Assembly: GCA_948099385.1 (NCBI GenBank) | Contig: CANUEZ040000206.1 | Location: 1,860,001-1,924,000 of the forward strand | From: Fasciola hepatica | Lineage: Eukaryota; Platyhelminthes; Trematoda; Plagiorchiida; Fasciolidae | Reading direction: 5' to 3' | Length of the DNA: 64,000 bases | Part shown: in pieces, positions 40,801-55,500 of the stretch | How positions within the stretch are numbered: the first letter of the stretch is position 1 | Layout: each line of letters opens with the position of its first letter | The notes under the pieces: generated by a model | What the model was told of the DNA's origin: nothing | Databases searched by the model: none | The model's input: only the letters and a program-made list of their open reading frames with translations | Position numbers and translations under genes: made by a program

Positions 40801-42157
40801 ACTTCTCTGTAGGGGCCTAAGTACAACCAACGCATTCCCAAATGAACAACCTACACAGCTTCTTTACTATGCATGCAATTGATTAGTAGTACGAGATCAG
40901 ATTAGATTTGTATAGTATGAATGATCATGCAGCTTGAACGCTCAACTGAGCATTGAAATCCAAGGAAGCACTGTACAGCTGTTTCATCCTTGTACGGGCT
41001 CGACTCACCAGCAGTGCACATCGACCGAGCCCCACGGGCACTCCAACAACCGGTGAACCATTGTGAATCGAACAACTTAACAACACAAGGCTATCCGGGA
41101 TGGCTCTCAACGCTTTGTTCAACATCTACACTACATCATATATAGCCCCCCTCCCAAACTTGCTTCCAATTTGAATGGTAATAACCAGCTTCGCGCACAC
41201 CGATCGACTCCTATGATGGATGACTTCTCTGTAGGGGCCTAAGTACAACCAACGCATTCCCAAATGAAAAACCTACACAGCTTCCTTACTATGCATGCAA
41301 TTGATTAGAAGTACGAGATTATATTAGATTAGATTAGATTAGATTTGTATAATATGATTGATCATGCAGCTTGAACGCTCAACTGAGCATTGAAATCCAT
41401 GGAAGCACTGTACAGCTGTTTCATCCTCTAAGGGACTCGACTCATCAGCAGTGCACATCGACCGAGCAACCACGGGCACTCCAACAACCGGTGAACCATT
41501 GTGAATCGAACAACTCAACAACACAAGGCTATCCGGGATGGCTATCAACGCTTTGTTCAACATCTACACTACATCATATATAGCACCCTTCCCAAACTGG
41601 CTTCAAATTTGAATGGTAACAACCAGCTTCGCGCACACCGATCGACTCCTATGATGGATGACTTCTCTGTAGGGGCCTAAGTACAACCAACGCATTCACA
41701 AATGAAAAACCTACACAGCTTCCTTACTATGCATGCAATTGATTAGTAGTACGAGATAAGTTCATATTAGAATAGATTTGTATAATATGATTGATCATGC
41801 AGCTTGAACGCTCAACTGAGCATTGAAATCCATGGAAGCACTGTACAGCTGTTTCATCCTCTAAGGGACTCGACTCATCAGCAGTGCACATCGACCGAGC
41901 CCCCACGGGCACTCCAACAACCGGTGAACCATTGTGAATCGAACAACTTAACAACACAAGGCTATCCGGGATGGCTATCAACGCTTTGTTCAACACCTAC
42001 ACTACATCATATATAGCACCCTTCCCAAAATCGCTTCAAATTTGAATGGTAAGAACCAGCTTCGCGCACACCGATCGACTCCTATGATGGATGACTTCTA
42101 TGTAGGGGCCTAAGTACAACCAACGCATTCCCAAATGAACAACCTACACAGCTTCCT
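37858..42157. repeat. Sub-array 7: units 90-99, degraded pentanucleotide block and shortest full-width units
   Basis: Unit starts: 37858, 38291, 38724, 39155, 39578, 40000, 40433, 40865, 41287, 41725. Units at 37858, 38724, 40000, 40433 and 41725 replace the regular tract with ATAAGTTCATATTAGAATAG, of equal length but no longer a clean repeat. Units at 39155 (423 bp), 39578 (422) and 40865 (422) have only two pentamers before GATTT, together with GTATAGTATGAATG. Both kinds alternate, which suggests local amplification of the two variants together. Confidence 0.92.
39155..39999. repeat. Pair of shortest full-width units (423 and 422 bp)
   Basis: Both units read GAGATCAGATTAGATTTG, that is two pentamers plus GATTT, and share GTATAGTATGAATGATC. 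The second has a one-base deletion in GAGCCCCACGGG, giving 422 bp; the same deletion and short tract recur in unit 40865-41286. Units 39155 and 40865, but not 39578, carry the divergent patch CCTTGTACGGGCTCG. So 40865 combines markers of both units of this pair. Confidence 0.9.
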
Positions 42158-45100
42158 TACTATGCATGCAATTGATTAGTAGTACGAGATTAGATTAGAT
42201 CAGATTAGATTTGTATAATATGATTGATCATGCAGCTTGAACGCTCAACTGAGCATTGAAATCCATGGAAGCACTGTACAGCTGTTTCATCCTCTAAGGG
42301 ACTCGACTCATCAGCAGTGCACATCGACCGAGCAACCACGGGCACTCCAACAACCGGTGAACCATTGTGAATCGAACAACTCAACAACACAAGGCTATCC
42401 GGGATGGCTATCAACGCTTTGTTCAACATCTACAATACATCATATATAGCACCCTTCAAAAACTCGCTTCAAATTTGAATGGTAACAACTAGCTTTGCGC
42501 ACACCGATCCACTCCTATGATGGATGACTTCGCTGCAGGGGCCTAAGTACAACCAACGCATTCCCAAATGAACAACCTACACAGCTTCCTTACTATGCAT
42601 GCAATTGATGAGTAGTACGAGTTTAGATCAGATTAGATTAGATTTGTATAATATGATTGATCATGCAGCTTGAACGCTCAACTGAGCATTGAAATCCATG
42701 GAAGCACTGTACAGCTGTTTCATCCTCTAAGGGACTCGACTCATCAGCAGTGCACATCGACCGAGCCCCCACGAGCATTCCAACAACCGGTGAACCATTG
42801 TGAATCGAACAACTTAACAACACAAGGCTATCCGGGATGGCTATCAACGCTTTGTTCAACATCTACAATACATCATATATAGCACCCTTCCCAAACTCAC
42901 TTCAAATTTGAATGGTAAGAACCAGCTTCGCGCACACCGATCGACTCCTATGATGGATGACTTCCCTGTAGGGGCCTCAGTACAACCAACGCATTCCCAA
43001 ATGAACAACCTACACAGCTCCCTTACTATGCATGCAATTGATTAGTAGTACGAGATTAGATTAGATTAGATTAGATTAGATTTGTATAATATGATTGATC
43101 ATGCAGCTTGAACGCTCAACTGAGCATTGAAATCCATGGAAGCACTGTACAGCTGTTTCATCCTCTAAGGGACTCGACTCATCAGCAGTGCACATCGACC
43201 GAGCAACCACGGGCACTCCAACAACTGGTGAACCATTGTGAATCGAACAACTCAACAACACAAGGCTATCCGGGATGGCTATCAACGCTTTGTTCAACAT
43301 CTACACTACATCATATATAGCAACCTTCAAAAACTGCCTTCAAATTCGAATGGTAACAACCAGCTTCGCGCACACCGATCGACTCCTATGATGGATGACT
43401 TCTCTGTAGGGGCCTAAGTACAACCAACGCATTCCCAAATGAACAACCTACACAGCTTCCTTACTATGCATGCAATTGATTAGTAGTACGAGATTAGATT
43501 AGATTAGATTAGATTTGTATAATATGATTGATCATGCAGCTTGAACGCTCAACTGAGCATTGAAATCCATGGAAGCACTGTACAGCTGTTTCATCCTCTA
43601 AGGGACTCGACTCATCAGCAGTGCACATCGACCGAGCAACCACGGGCACTCCAACAACCGGTGAACCATTGTGAATCGAACAACTCAACAACAATAGGCT
43701 ATCCGGGATGGCTATCAACGCTTTGTTCAACATCTACACTACATCATATATAGCACCCTTCCCAAACTGGCTTCAAATTTGAATGGTAACAACCAGCTTC
43801 GCGCACACCGATCGACTCCTATGATGGATGACTTCTCTGTAGGGGCCTAAGTACAACCAACGCATTCCCAAATGAACAACCTACACAGCTCCCTTACTAT
43901 GCATGCAATTGATTAGAAGTACGAGATTAGATCAGATTAGATTAGATTTGTATAATATGATTGATCATGCAGCTTGAACGCTCAACTGAGCATTGAAATC
44001 CATGGAAGCACTGTACAGCTGTTTCATCCTCTAAGGGACTCGACTCATCAGCAGTGCACATCGACCGAGCAACCACGGGCACTCCAACAACTGGTGAACC
44101 ATTGTGAATCGAACAACTCAACAACACAAGGCTATCCGGGATGGCTATCAACGCTTTGTTCAACATCTACACTACATCATATATAGCACCCTTCCCAAAC
44201 TGGCTTCAAATTTGAATGGCAACAACCAGCTTCGCGCACACCGATCGACTCCTATGATGGATGACTTCTCTGTAGGTGCTTAAGTACAACCAACGCATTC
44301 CCAAAAGAAAAACCTACACAGCTTCCTTACTATGCATGCAATTGATTAGAAGTACGAGATTAGATTAGATTAGATTAGATTTGTATAATATGATTGATCA
44401 TGCAGCTTGAACGCTCAACTGAGCATTGAAATCCATGGAAGCACTGTACAGCTGTTTCATCCTCTAAGGGACTCGACTCATCAGCAGTGCACATCGACCG
44501 AGCAACCACGGGCACTCCAACAACTGGTGAACCATTGTGAATCGAACAACTCAACAACACAAGGCTATCCGGGATGGCTATCAACGCTTTGTTCAACATC
44601 TACACTACATGATATAGCACCTTTCCCAAACTCGCTTCAAATTTGAATGGTAACAACCAGCTTCCCGCACACCGATCGACTCCTATGATGGATGACTTCT
44701 CTGTAGGGGCTTAAGTACAACCAACGCATTCCCAAAAGAAAAACCTACACAGCTTCCTTACTATGCATGCAATTGATTAGTAGTACGAGATTAGATCAGA
44801 TTAGATTTGTATAATGTGATTGATCATGCAGCTTGAACGCTCAACTGAGCATTGAAATCCATGGAAGCACTGTACAGCTGTTTCATCCTCTAAGGGACTC
44901 GACTCATCAGCAGTGCACATCGACCGAGCCCCCACGGGCACTCCAACAACCGGTGAACCATTGTGAATCGAACAACTTAACAACACAAGGCTATCCGGGA
45001 TGGCTATCAACGCTTTGTTCAACATCTACACTACATCATATATAGCACCCTTCAAAAACTGCCGTCAAATTCGAATGGTAGGAACCAGCTTCGCGCACAC

Positions 45101-48100
45101 CGATCGACTCCTATGATGGATGACTTCTCTGTAGGGGCCTAAGTACAACCAACGCATTCCCAAATGAACAACCTACACAGCTTCCTTACTATGCATGCAA
45201 ATGATTAGTAGTACGATATTAGATTAGATTAGATTAGATTTGTATAATATGATTGATCATGCAGCTTGAACGCTCAACTGAGCATTGAAATCCATGGAAG
45301 CACTGTACAGCTGTTTCATCCTCTAAGGGACTCGACTCATCAGCAGTGCACATCGACCGAGCAACCACGGGCACTCCAACAACCGGTGAACCATTGTGAA
45401 TCGAACAACTCAACAACACAAGGCTATCCGGGATGGCTATCAACGCTTTGTTCAACATCTACACTACATCATATAGCACCCTTCCCAAACTCGCTTCAAA
45501 TTTGAATGGTAACAACCAGCTTCGCGCACACCGATCGACTCCTATGATGGATGACTTCTCTGTGGGGGCCTAAGTACAACCAACGCATTCCCAAATGAAC
45601 AACCTACACAGCTTCCTTACTATGCATGCAATTGTTTGGTAGTACGAGATTAGGTTAGATTAGATTAGATTTGTATAATATGATTGATCATGCAGCTTGA
45701 ACGCTCAACTGAGCATTGAAATCCATGGAAGCACTGTACAGCTGTTTCATCCTCTAGGGGACTCGACTCATCAGCAGTGCACATCGACCGAGCAACCACG
45801 GGCACTCCAACAACCGGTGAACCATTGTCAATCGAACAACTTAACAACACAAGGCTATCCGGGATGGCTATCAACGCTCTGTTCAACATATACACTACAT
45901 GATATAGCACCTTTCCCAAACTCGCTTCAAATTTGAATGGTAACAACCAGCATCGCGCACATTGATCCACACCTATGATGGATGACTTCTCTGTAGGGGC
46001 TTAAGTACAACCAACGCATTCCCAAATGAAAAACCTACACAGCTCCCTTACTATGCATGTAAATGTTTAGAAGTACGAGATTAGATTAGATCAGATTAGA
46101 TTTGTATAATATGATTGATCATGCAGCTTGAACGCTCAACTGAGCATTGAAATCCATGGAAGCACTGTACAGCTGTTTCATCCTCTAAGGGACTCGACTC
46201 ATCAGCAGTGCACATCGACCGAGCAACCACGGGCATTCCAACAACCGGTGAACCATTGTGAATCGAACAACTTAACAACACAAGGCTATCCGGGATGGCT
46301 ATCAACGCTTTGTTCAACATCTACACTACATGATGTAGCACCCTTCCCAAACTGGCTTCAAATTTGAATGGTAACAACCAGCTTCGCGCACATTGATCCA
46401 CACCTATGATGGATGACTTCTCTGTAGGGGCTTAAGTACAACCAACGCATTCCCAAATGAACAACCTACACAGCTCCCTTACTATGCATGCAATTGTTTA
46501 GATGTACGAGATTAGATTAGATCAGATTAGATTTGTATAATATGATTGATCATGCAGCTTGAACGCTCAACTGAGCATTGAAATCCATGGAAGCACTGTA
46601 CAGCTGTTTCATCCTCTAAGGGACTCGACTCATCAGCAGTGCACATCGACCGAGCAACCACGGGCATTTCAACAACCGGTGAACCATTGTGAATCGAACA
46701 ACTCAACAACACAAGGCTATCCGGGATGGCTCTCAACGCTTTGTTCAACATCTACACTACATCATATATAGCACCCTTCCCAAACTCGCTTCAAATTTGA
46801 ATGGTAACAACCAGCTTCGCGCACACCGATCGACTCCTATGATGGATGACTTCTCTGTAGGGGCCTGAGTACAACCAACGCATTCCCAAATGAACAACCT
46901 ACACAGCTTCCTTACTATGCATGCAATTGATTAGTAGTACGAGATTAGATTAGATTAGATTAGATTTGTATAACATTATTGACCATGCAGCTTGAACGCT
47001 CAACTGAGCATTGAAATCCAAGGAAGCACTGTACAGCTGTTTCATCCTTGTACGGGCTCGACTCACCAGCAGTGCACATCGACCGAGCAACCACGGGCAC
47101 TCCAACAACCGGTGAACCATTGTGAATCGAACAACTCAACAACACAAGGCTATCCGGGATGGCTCTCAACGCTTTGTTCAAAATCTACACTACATGATAT
47201 AGCCCCCCTCCCAAACTTGCTAACAATTTGAATGGTAAGAACCAGTTTCGCGCACACCGATCGACTCCTATGATGGATGACTTCTCTGTAGGGGCCTAAG
47301 TACAACCAACGCATTCCCAAATGAACAACCTACACAGCTTCCTTACTATGCATGCAATTGATTAGTAGTACGAGATTAGATCAGATTAGATTAGATTAGA
47401 TTAGATTTTTATAATATGATTGATCATGCAGCTTGAACGCTCAACTGAGCATTGAAATCCATGGAAGCACTGCAAAACTGTATCATCCTCTACGGGACTC
47501 GACTCATCAGCAGTGCACATCGACCGAGCAACCACGGGCACTCCAACAACTGGTGAACCATTGTGAATCGAACAACTTAACAACACAAAGCTATCCGGGA
47601 TGGCTATCAACGCTTTGTTCAACATCTACACTACATCATACAAAGCACCCTTCCCAAACTGGCACCAAAATTGAATGGTAACAACCAGCTTCGCGCACAC
47701 CGATCGACTCCTATGATGGATGACTTCTCTGTAGGGGCCTCAGTACAACCAACGCATTCCAAAATGAAAAACCTACACAGCTTCCTTACTATGCATGCAA
47801 TTGATTAGTAGTAAGAGATTAGATTAGTTTCGAATAGATTTGTATAATATGATTGATCATGCAGCTTGAACGCTCAACTGAGCATTGAAATCCATGGAAG
47901 CACTGTACAGCTGTTTCATCCTCTAAGGGACTCGACTCATCAGCAGTGCACATCGACCGAGCCCCCACGGGCACTCCAACAACCGGTGAACCATTGTGAA
48001 TCGAACAACTCAACAACACAAGGCTATCCGGGATGGCTATCAACGCTTTGTTCAACATCTACACTACATCATATATAGCACACTTCCCAAACTCGCTTCA

Positions 48101-49516
48101 AATTTGAATGGTAAGAATCAGCTTCGCGCACACCGATCGACTCCTATGATGGATGACTTCCCTGTAGGGGCCTAAGTACAACCAACGCATTCCCAAATGA
48201 ACAACCTACACAGCTTCCTTACTATGCATGCAACTGATTAGAAGTACGAGATTAGATCAGATTAGATTAGATTTGTATAATATGATTGATCATGCAGCTT
48301 GAACGCTCAACTGAGCATTGAAATCCATGGAAGCACTGTACAGCTGTTTCTTCCTCTAAGGGACTCGACTCATCAGCAGTGCACATCGACCGAGCCCCCA
48401 CGGACACTCCAACAACCGGTGAACCATTGTGAATCGAACAACTTAACAACACAAGGCTATCCGGGATGGCTATCAACGCTTTGTTCAACATCTACACTAC
48501 ATCATATATAGCAACCTTCAAAAACTGCCTTCAAATTCGAATGGTAAGAACCAGCTTCGCGCACACCGATCGACTCCTATGATGGATGAATTCTCTATAG
48601 GGGCCTAAGTACAACCAACGCATTCCCAAATGAACAACCTACACAGCTTCCTTACTATGCATGCAATTGATTAGTAGTACGATATTAGATTAGATTAGAT
48701 TAGATTTGTATAATATGATTGATCATGCAGCTTGAACGCTCAACTGAGCATTGAAATCCATGGAAGCACTGTACAGCTGTTTCATCCTCTAAGGGACTCG
48801 ACTCATCAGCAGTGCACATCGACCGAGCAACCACGGGCACTCCAACAACCGGTGAACCATTGTGAATCGAACAACTCAACAACACAAGGCTATCCGGGAT
48901 GGCTATCAACGCTTTGTTCAACATCTACACTACATCATATATAGCACCCTTCCCAAACTGGCTTCAAATTTGAATGGTAACAACCAGCTTCGCGCACACC
49001 GATCGACTCCTATGATGGATGACTTCTCTGTAGGGGCCTAAGTACAACCAACTTATTCCCAAATGAACAACCTACACAGCTTCCTTACTATGCATGCAAT
49101 TGATTAGTAGTACGAGATTAGATTAGATTCGAATAGATTTGTATAATCTGATTGATCATGCAGCTTGAACGCTCAACTGAGCATTGAAATCCATGGAAGC
49201 CCTGTACAGCTGTTTCATCCTCCAAGGGACTCGACTCATCAGCAGTGCACATCGACCGAGCAACCACGGGCACTCCAACAACCGGTGAACCATTGTGAAT
49301 CGAACAACTTAACAAAACAAGGCTATCCGGGATGGCTATCAACGCTCTGTTCAACATCTACACTACATGATATAGCACCCTTCCCAAACTGGCTTCAAAT
49401 TTGAATGGTAACAACCAGCTTCGCGCACACCGATCGACTCCTATCATGGATGACTTCTCTGTAGGGGCCTGAGTACAACCAACGCATTCCCAAATGAACA
49501 ACCTACACAGCTTCCT
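42158..49516. repeat. Sub-array 8: units 100-116
   Basis: Unit starts: 42158, 42591, 43024, 43462, 43895, 44328, 44759, 45187, 45618, 46049, 46480, 46913, 47344, 47787, 48220, 48653, 49086. GAACAACTCAACAAC (C in place of T) is common here. A linked variant, CCTTCAAAAACTGCC followed by TCAAATTCGAATGG, first appears fully at about 43320 and recurs to the right end of the window. Units at 47787 and 49086 carry a TTCGAATAG variant of the pentanucleotide block. No perfect higher-order period was seen. Confidence 0.92.
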
Positions 49517-52500
49517 TACTATGCATGCAATTGATTAGTAGTACGAGATTAGATCAGATTAGATTAGATTTGTATAACATTATTGATCATGCAGCTTGAA
49601 TGCTCAACTGAGCATTGAAATCCAAGGAAGCACTGTACAGCTGTTTCCTCCTTGTACGGGCTCGACTCACCAGCAGTGCACATCGACCGAGCAACCACGG
49701 GCACTCCAACAACCGGTGAACCATTGTGAATCGAACAACTTAACAACACAAGGCTATCCGGGATTGGCTATCAACGCTTTGTTCAACATCTACAATACAT
49801 CATTTATAGCACCCTTCAAAAACTGCCTTCAAATTCGAATGGTAACAACCAGCTTCGCGCACACCGATCGACTCCTATGATGGATGACTTCTCTGTAGGG
49901 GCTTAAGTACAACCAACGCATTCCCAAATGAAAAACTTACACAGCTTCCTTACTATGCATGCAATTGATTAGTAGTACGAGATTAGATTAGATTAGATTA
50001 GATTTGTATAATATGATTGATCATGCAGCTTGAACGCTCAACTGAGCATTGAAATCCATGGAAGCATTGTACAGCTGTTTCATCCTCTAAGGGACTCGAC
50101 TCATCAGCAGTGCACATCGACCGAGCAACCACGGGCACTCCAACAACCGGTGAATCATTGTGAATCGAACAACTTAACAACACAAGGCTATCCGGGATGG
50201 CTATCAACGCTTTGTTCAACATCTACACTACATGATATAGCACCCTTCCCAAACTCGCTTCAAATTTGAATGGTAACAACCAGCTTCGCGCACACCGATC
50301 GACTCCTATGATGGATGACTTCTCTGTGGGGGCCTAAGTACAACCAACGCATTCCCAAATGAACAACCTACACAGCTTCCTTACAATGCATGCAATTGAT
50401 TAGTAGTACGAGATTAGATCAGATTAGATTAGATTTGTATAATATGATTGATCATGCAGCTTGAACGCTCAACTGAGCATTGAAATCCATGGAAGCACTG
50501 TACAGCTGTTTCATCCTCTAAGGGACTCGACTCATCAGCAGTGCACATCGACCGAGCAACCACGGGCACTCCAACAACCGGTGAACCATTGTGAATCGAA
50601 CAACTTAACAACACAAAGCTATCCGGGATGGCTATCAACGCTTTGTTCAACATCTACACTACATCATATATAGCACCCTTCCCAAACTCGCTTCAAATTT
50701 GAATGGTAACAACCAGCTTCGCGCACACCGATCGACTCCTATGATGGATGACTTCTCTGTAGGGGCCTAAGTACAACCAACGCATTCCCAAATGAAAAAC
50801 CTACACAGCTTCCTTACTATGCATGCAATTGATTAGTAGTACGAGATTAGATTAGATCAGAATAGATTTGTATAATATGACTGATCATGCAGCTTGAACG
50901 CTCAACTGAGCATTGAAATCCATGGAAGCACTGTACAGCTGTTTCATCCTCTAAGGGACTCGACTCATCAGCAGTGCACATCGACCGAGCAACCACGGGC
51001 ACTCCAACAACCGGTGAACCATTGTGAATGGAACAACTTAACAACACAAGGCTATCCGGGATGGCTCTCAACGCTTTGTTCAACATCTACACTACATCAT
51101 ATATAGCACCCTTCCCAAACTGGCACCAAAATTGAATGGTAAAAAACAGCTTCGCGCACACCGATCGACTCCTATGATGGATGAATTCTGTAGGGGCCTA
51201 AGTACAACCAACGCATTCCCAAATGAAAAACCTACACAGCTTCCTTATCATGCACGTAATTGCTTAGTAGTACGAGATTAGATTAGATTAGATTAGATTT
51301 GTATAATATGATTGATCATGCAGCTTGAACGCTCAACTGAGCATTGAAATCCATGGAAGCATTGTACAGCTGTTTCATCCTCTAAGGGACTCGACTCATC
51401 AGCAGTGCACATCGACCGAGCCCCCACGAGCCCTCCAACAACCGGTGAACCATTGTGAATCGAACAACTTAACAACACAAAGCTATCCGGGATGGCTATC
51501 AACGCTTTGTTCAACATCTACACTACATCATATAGCACCCTTCCCAAACTCGCTTTAAATTTGAATGATAAGAACCAGCTCCGCGCACACCGATCCACTC
51601 CTATGATGGATGACTTCTCTGTAGGGGCTTAAGTACAACCAACGCATTCCCAAATGAAAAACCTGCACAGCTTCCTTACTATGCATGCAATTGATTAGTA
51701 GTACGAGATTAGATCCGATTAGATTAGATTTGTATAATATGATTGATCATGCAGCTTGAACGCTCAACTGAGCATTGAAATCCATGGAAGCACTGTACAG
51801 CTGTTTAATCCTCTAAGGGACTCGACTCATCAGCAGTGCACATCGACCGAGCCCACACGGGCACTCCAACAACCGGTGAACCATTGTCAATCGAACAATT
51901 AACAACACAAAGCTATCCGGGATGGCTATCAACGCTTTGTTCAACATCTACACTACATCATATATAGCACCCTTCCCAAACTGGCTTCAAATTTGAATGG
52001 TAACAACCAGCTTCGCGCACACCGATCGACTCCTATGATGGATGACTTCTCTGTAGGGGTCTAAGTACAACCAACGCATTCCCAAATGAACAACCTACAC
52101 AGCTTCCTTACTTGGCATGCAATTTATTAGTAGTACGAGATTAGATTAGATCAGATTAGATTTGTATAATATGATTGATCATGCAGCTTGAACGCTCAAC
52201 TGAGCATTGAAATCCATGGAAGCACTTTACAGCTGTTTCATCCTCTAAGGGACTCGACTCATCAGCAGTGCACATCGACCGAGCCCCCACGGGCACTCCA
52301 ACAACCGGTGAACCATTGTGAATCGAACAACTTAACAACACAAGGCTATCCGGGATGGCTCTCAACGCTTTGTTCAACATCTACACTACATCATATATAG
52401 CACCCTTCCCAAACTGGCTTCAAATTTGAATGGTAAGAACCAGCTTCGCGCACACCGATCGACTCCTATGATGGATGACTTCTCTGTAGGGGCCTAAGTA

Positions 52501-55500
52501 CAACCAACACATTCACAAATGAACAATCTCCACAGCTTCCTTACTATGCATGCAATTGATTAGTAGTACGAGATTAGATTAGATTAGATTAGATTTGTAT
52601 AATATGATTGATCATGCAGCTTGAACGCTCAACTGAGCATTGAAATCCATGGAAGCACTGTACAGCTGTTTCATCCTCTAAGGGACTCGACTCATCAGCA
52701 GTGCACATCGACCGAGCAACCACGGGCACTCCAACAACCGGTGAACCATTGTGAATCGAACAACTTAACAACACAAGGCTATCCGGGATGGCTATCAACG
52801 CTTTGTTCAACATCTACACTACATCATATATAGCACCCTTCCCAAACTCGCACCAAAATTGAATGGTAAAAACCAGCTTCGCGCACACCGATCGACTCCT
52901 ATGATGGATGAATTCTGTAGGGGCCTAAGTACAACCAACGCATTCCCAAATGAACAACCTACACAGCTTCCTTATCATGCACGTAATTGCTCAGTAGTAC
53001 GAGATTAGATTAGATTAGATTAGATTTGTATAATATGATTGATCATGCAGCTTGAACGCTCAACTGAGCATTGAAATCCATGGAAGCACTGTACAGCTGT
53101 TTCATCCTCTAAGGGACTCGACTCATCAGCAGTGCACATCGACCGAGCCCACACGAGCCCTCCAACAACCGGTGAACCATTGTGAATCGAACAACTCAAC
53201 AACACAAGGCTATCCGGGATGGCTATCAACGCTTTGTTCAACATCTACACTACATGATATAGCAACTTTCGCAAACTGGCTTCAAATTTTAATGGTAAGA
53301 ACCAGCTTCGCGCACACCGATCGACTCCTATGATGGATGACTTCTCTGTAGTGGCCTACGTACAACCAACGCATTCCCAAATGAACAACCTACACAGCTT
53401 CTTTACTATGCATGCAATTGATTAGTAGTACGAGATTAGATTAGATTAGATTAGATTTGTATAATATGATTGATCATGCAGCTTGAACGCTCAACTGAGC
53501 ATTGAAATCCATGGAAGCACTGTACAGCTGTTTCATCCTCTAAGGGACTCGACTCATCAGCAGTGCACATCGACCGAGCAACCACGGGCACTCCAACAAC
53601 CGGTGAACCATTGTGAATCGAACAACTTAACAACACAAGGCTATCCGGGATGGGTATCAACGCTTTGTTCAACATCTACACTACATCATATATAGCACAC
53701 TTCCCAAACTCGCTTCAAATTTGAATGGTAAGAACCAGCTTCGCGCACACCGATCGACTCCTATGATGGATGACTTCTCTGTAGGGGCCTAAGTACAACC
53801 AACGCATTCCCAAATGAAAAACCTACACAGCTTCCTTACTATGCACTTAATTGCTTAGTAATACGAGATTAGATCAGATCAGATTAGATTTGTATAATAT
53901 GATTGATCATGCAGCTTGAACGCTCAACTGAGCGTTGAAATCCATGGATGCACTGTACAGCTGTTTCATCCTCTAAGGGACTCGACTCATCAGCAGTGCA
54001 CATCGACCGAGCCCCCACGAGCCCTCCAACAACCGGTGAACCATTGTGAATCGAACAACTTAACAACACAAAGCTATCCGGGATGGCTATCAACGCTTTG
54101 TTCAACATCTACACTACACAATATAGCACCCTTCCCAAACTCTCTTTAAATTTGAATGATATGAACCAGCTCCGCGCACACCGATCGACTCCTATGATGG
54201 ATGACTTCTCTGTAGGGGCCTAAGTACAACCAACGCATTCCCAAATGAACAACCTACACAGCTTCCTTACTATGCATGCAATTGATTAGTAGTACGAGAT
54301 TAGATTAGATTAGATTAGATTAGATTTGTATAATATGATTGATCATGCAGCTTGAACGCTCAACTGAGCATTGAAATCCATGGAAGCACTGTACAGCTGT
54401 TTCATCCTCTAAGGGACTCGACTCATCAGCAGTGCACATCGACCGAGCAACCACGGGCACTCCAACAACCGGTGAACCATTGTGAATCGAACAACTTAAC
54501 AACACAAGGCTATCCGGGATGGCTATCAACGCTTTGTTCAACATCTACACTACATCATATATAGCAACCTTCAAAAACTGCCTTCAAATTCGAATGTTAA
54601 CAACCAGCTTCGCGCACACCGATCGACTCCTATGATGGATGAATTCTCTGTAGGGGCCTAAGTAGAACCAACGCATTCCCAAATGAAAAACCTACACAGC
54701 TTCCTTACTATGCATGCAATTGATTAGTAGTACGAGATTAGATTAGATTAGATTAGATTTGTATAACATGATTGATCATGCAGCTTGAACGCTCAACTGA
54801 GCATTGAAATCCATGGAAGTATTGAACAGCTGTTTCATCCTCTAAGGGACTCGACTCATCAGCAGTGCACATCGACCGAGCAACCACGGGCACTCCAACA
54901 ACCGGTGAACCATTGTGAATCGAACAACTTAACAACACAAGCCTATCCGGGATTGGATATCAACGCTTTGTTCAACATCTACACTACATCATATATAGCA
55001 CCCTTCCCAAACTCGCTTCAAATTTGAATGGTAACAACCAGCTTCGCGCACACCGATCGACTCCTATGATGGATGACTTCTCTGTGGGGGCCTAAGTACA
55101 ACCAACGCATTCCCAAATGAACAACCTACACAGCTTCCTTACTATGCATGCAATTGATTAGTAGTACGAGATTAGATTAGATTAGATTAGATTTGTATAA
55201 TATGATTGATCATGCAGCTTGAACGCTCAACTGAGCATTGAAATCCATGGAAGCACTGTACAGCTGTTTCATCCTCTAAGGGACTCGACTCATCAGCAGT
55301 GCACATCGACCGAGCAACCACGGGCACTCCAACAACCGGTGAACCATTGTGAATCGAACAACTTAACAACACAAAGCTATCCGGAATGGCTCTCAACGCT
55401 TTGTTCAACATCTACACTACATCATACAAAGCACCCTTCCCAAACTCGCTTCAAATTTGAATGGTAACAACCAGCTTCGCGCACACCGATCGACTCCTAT

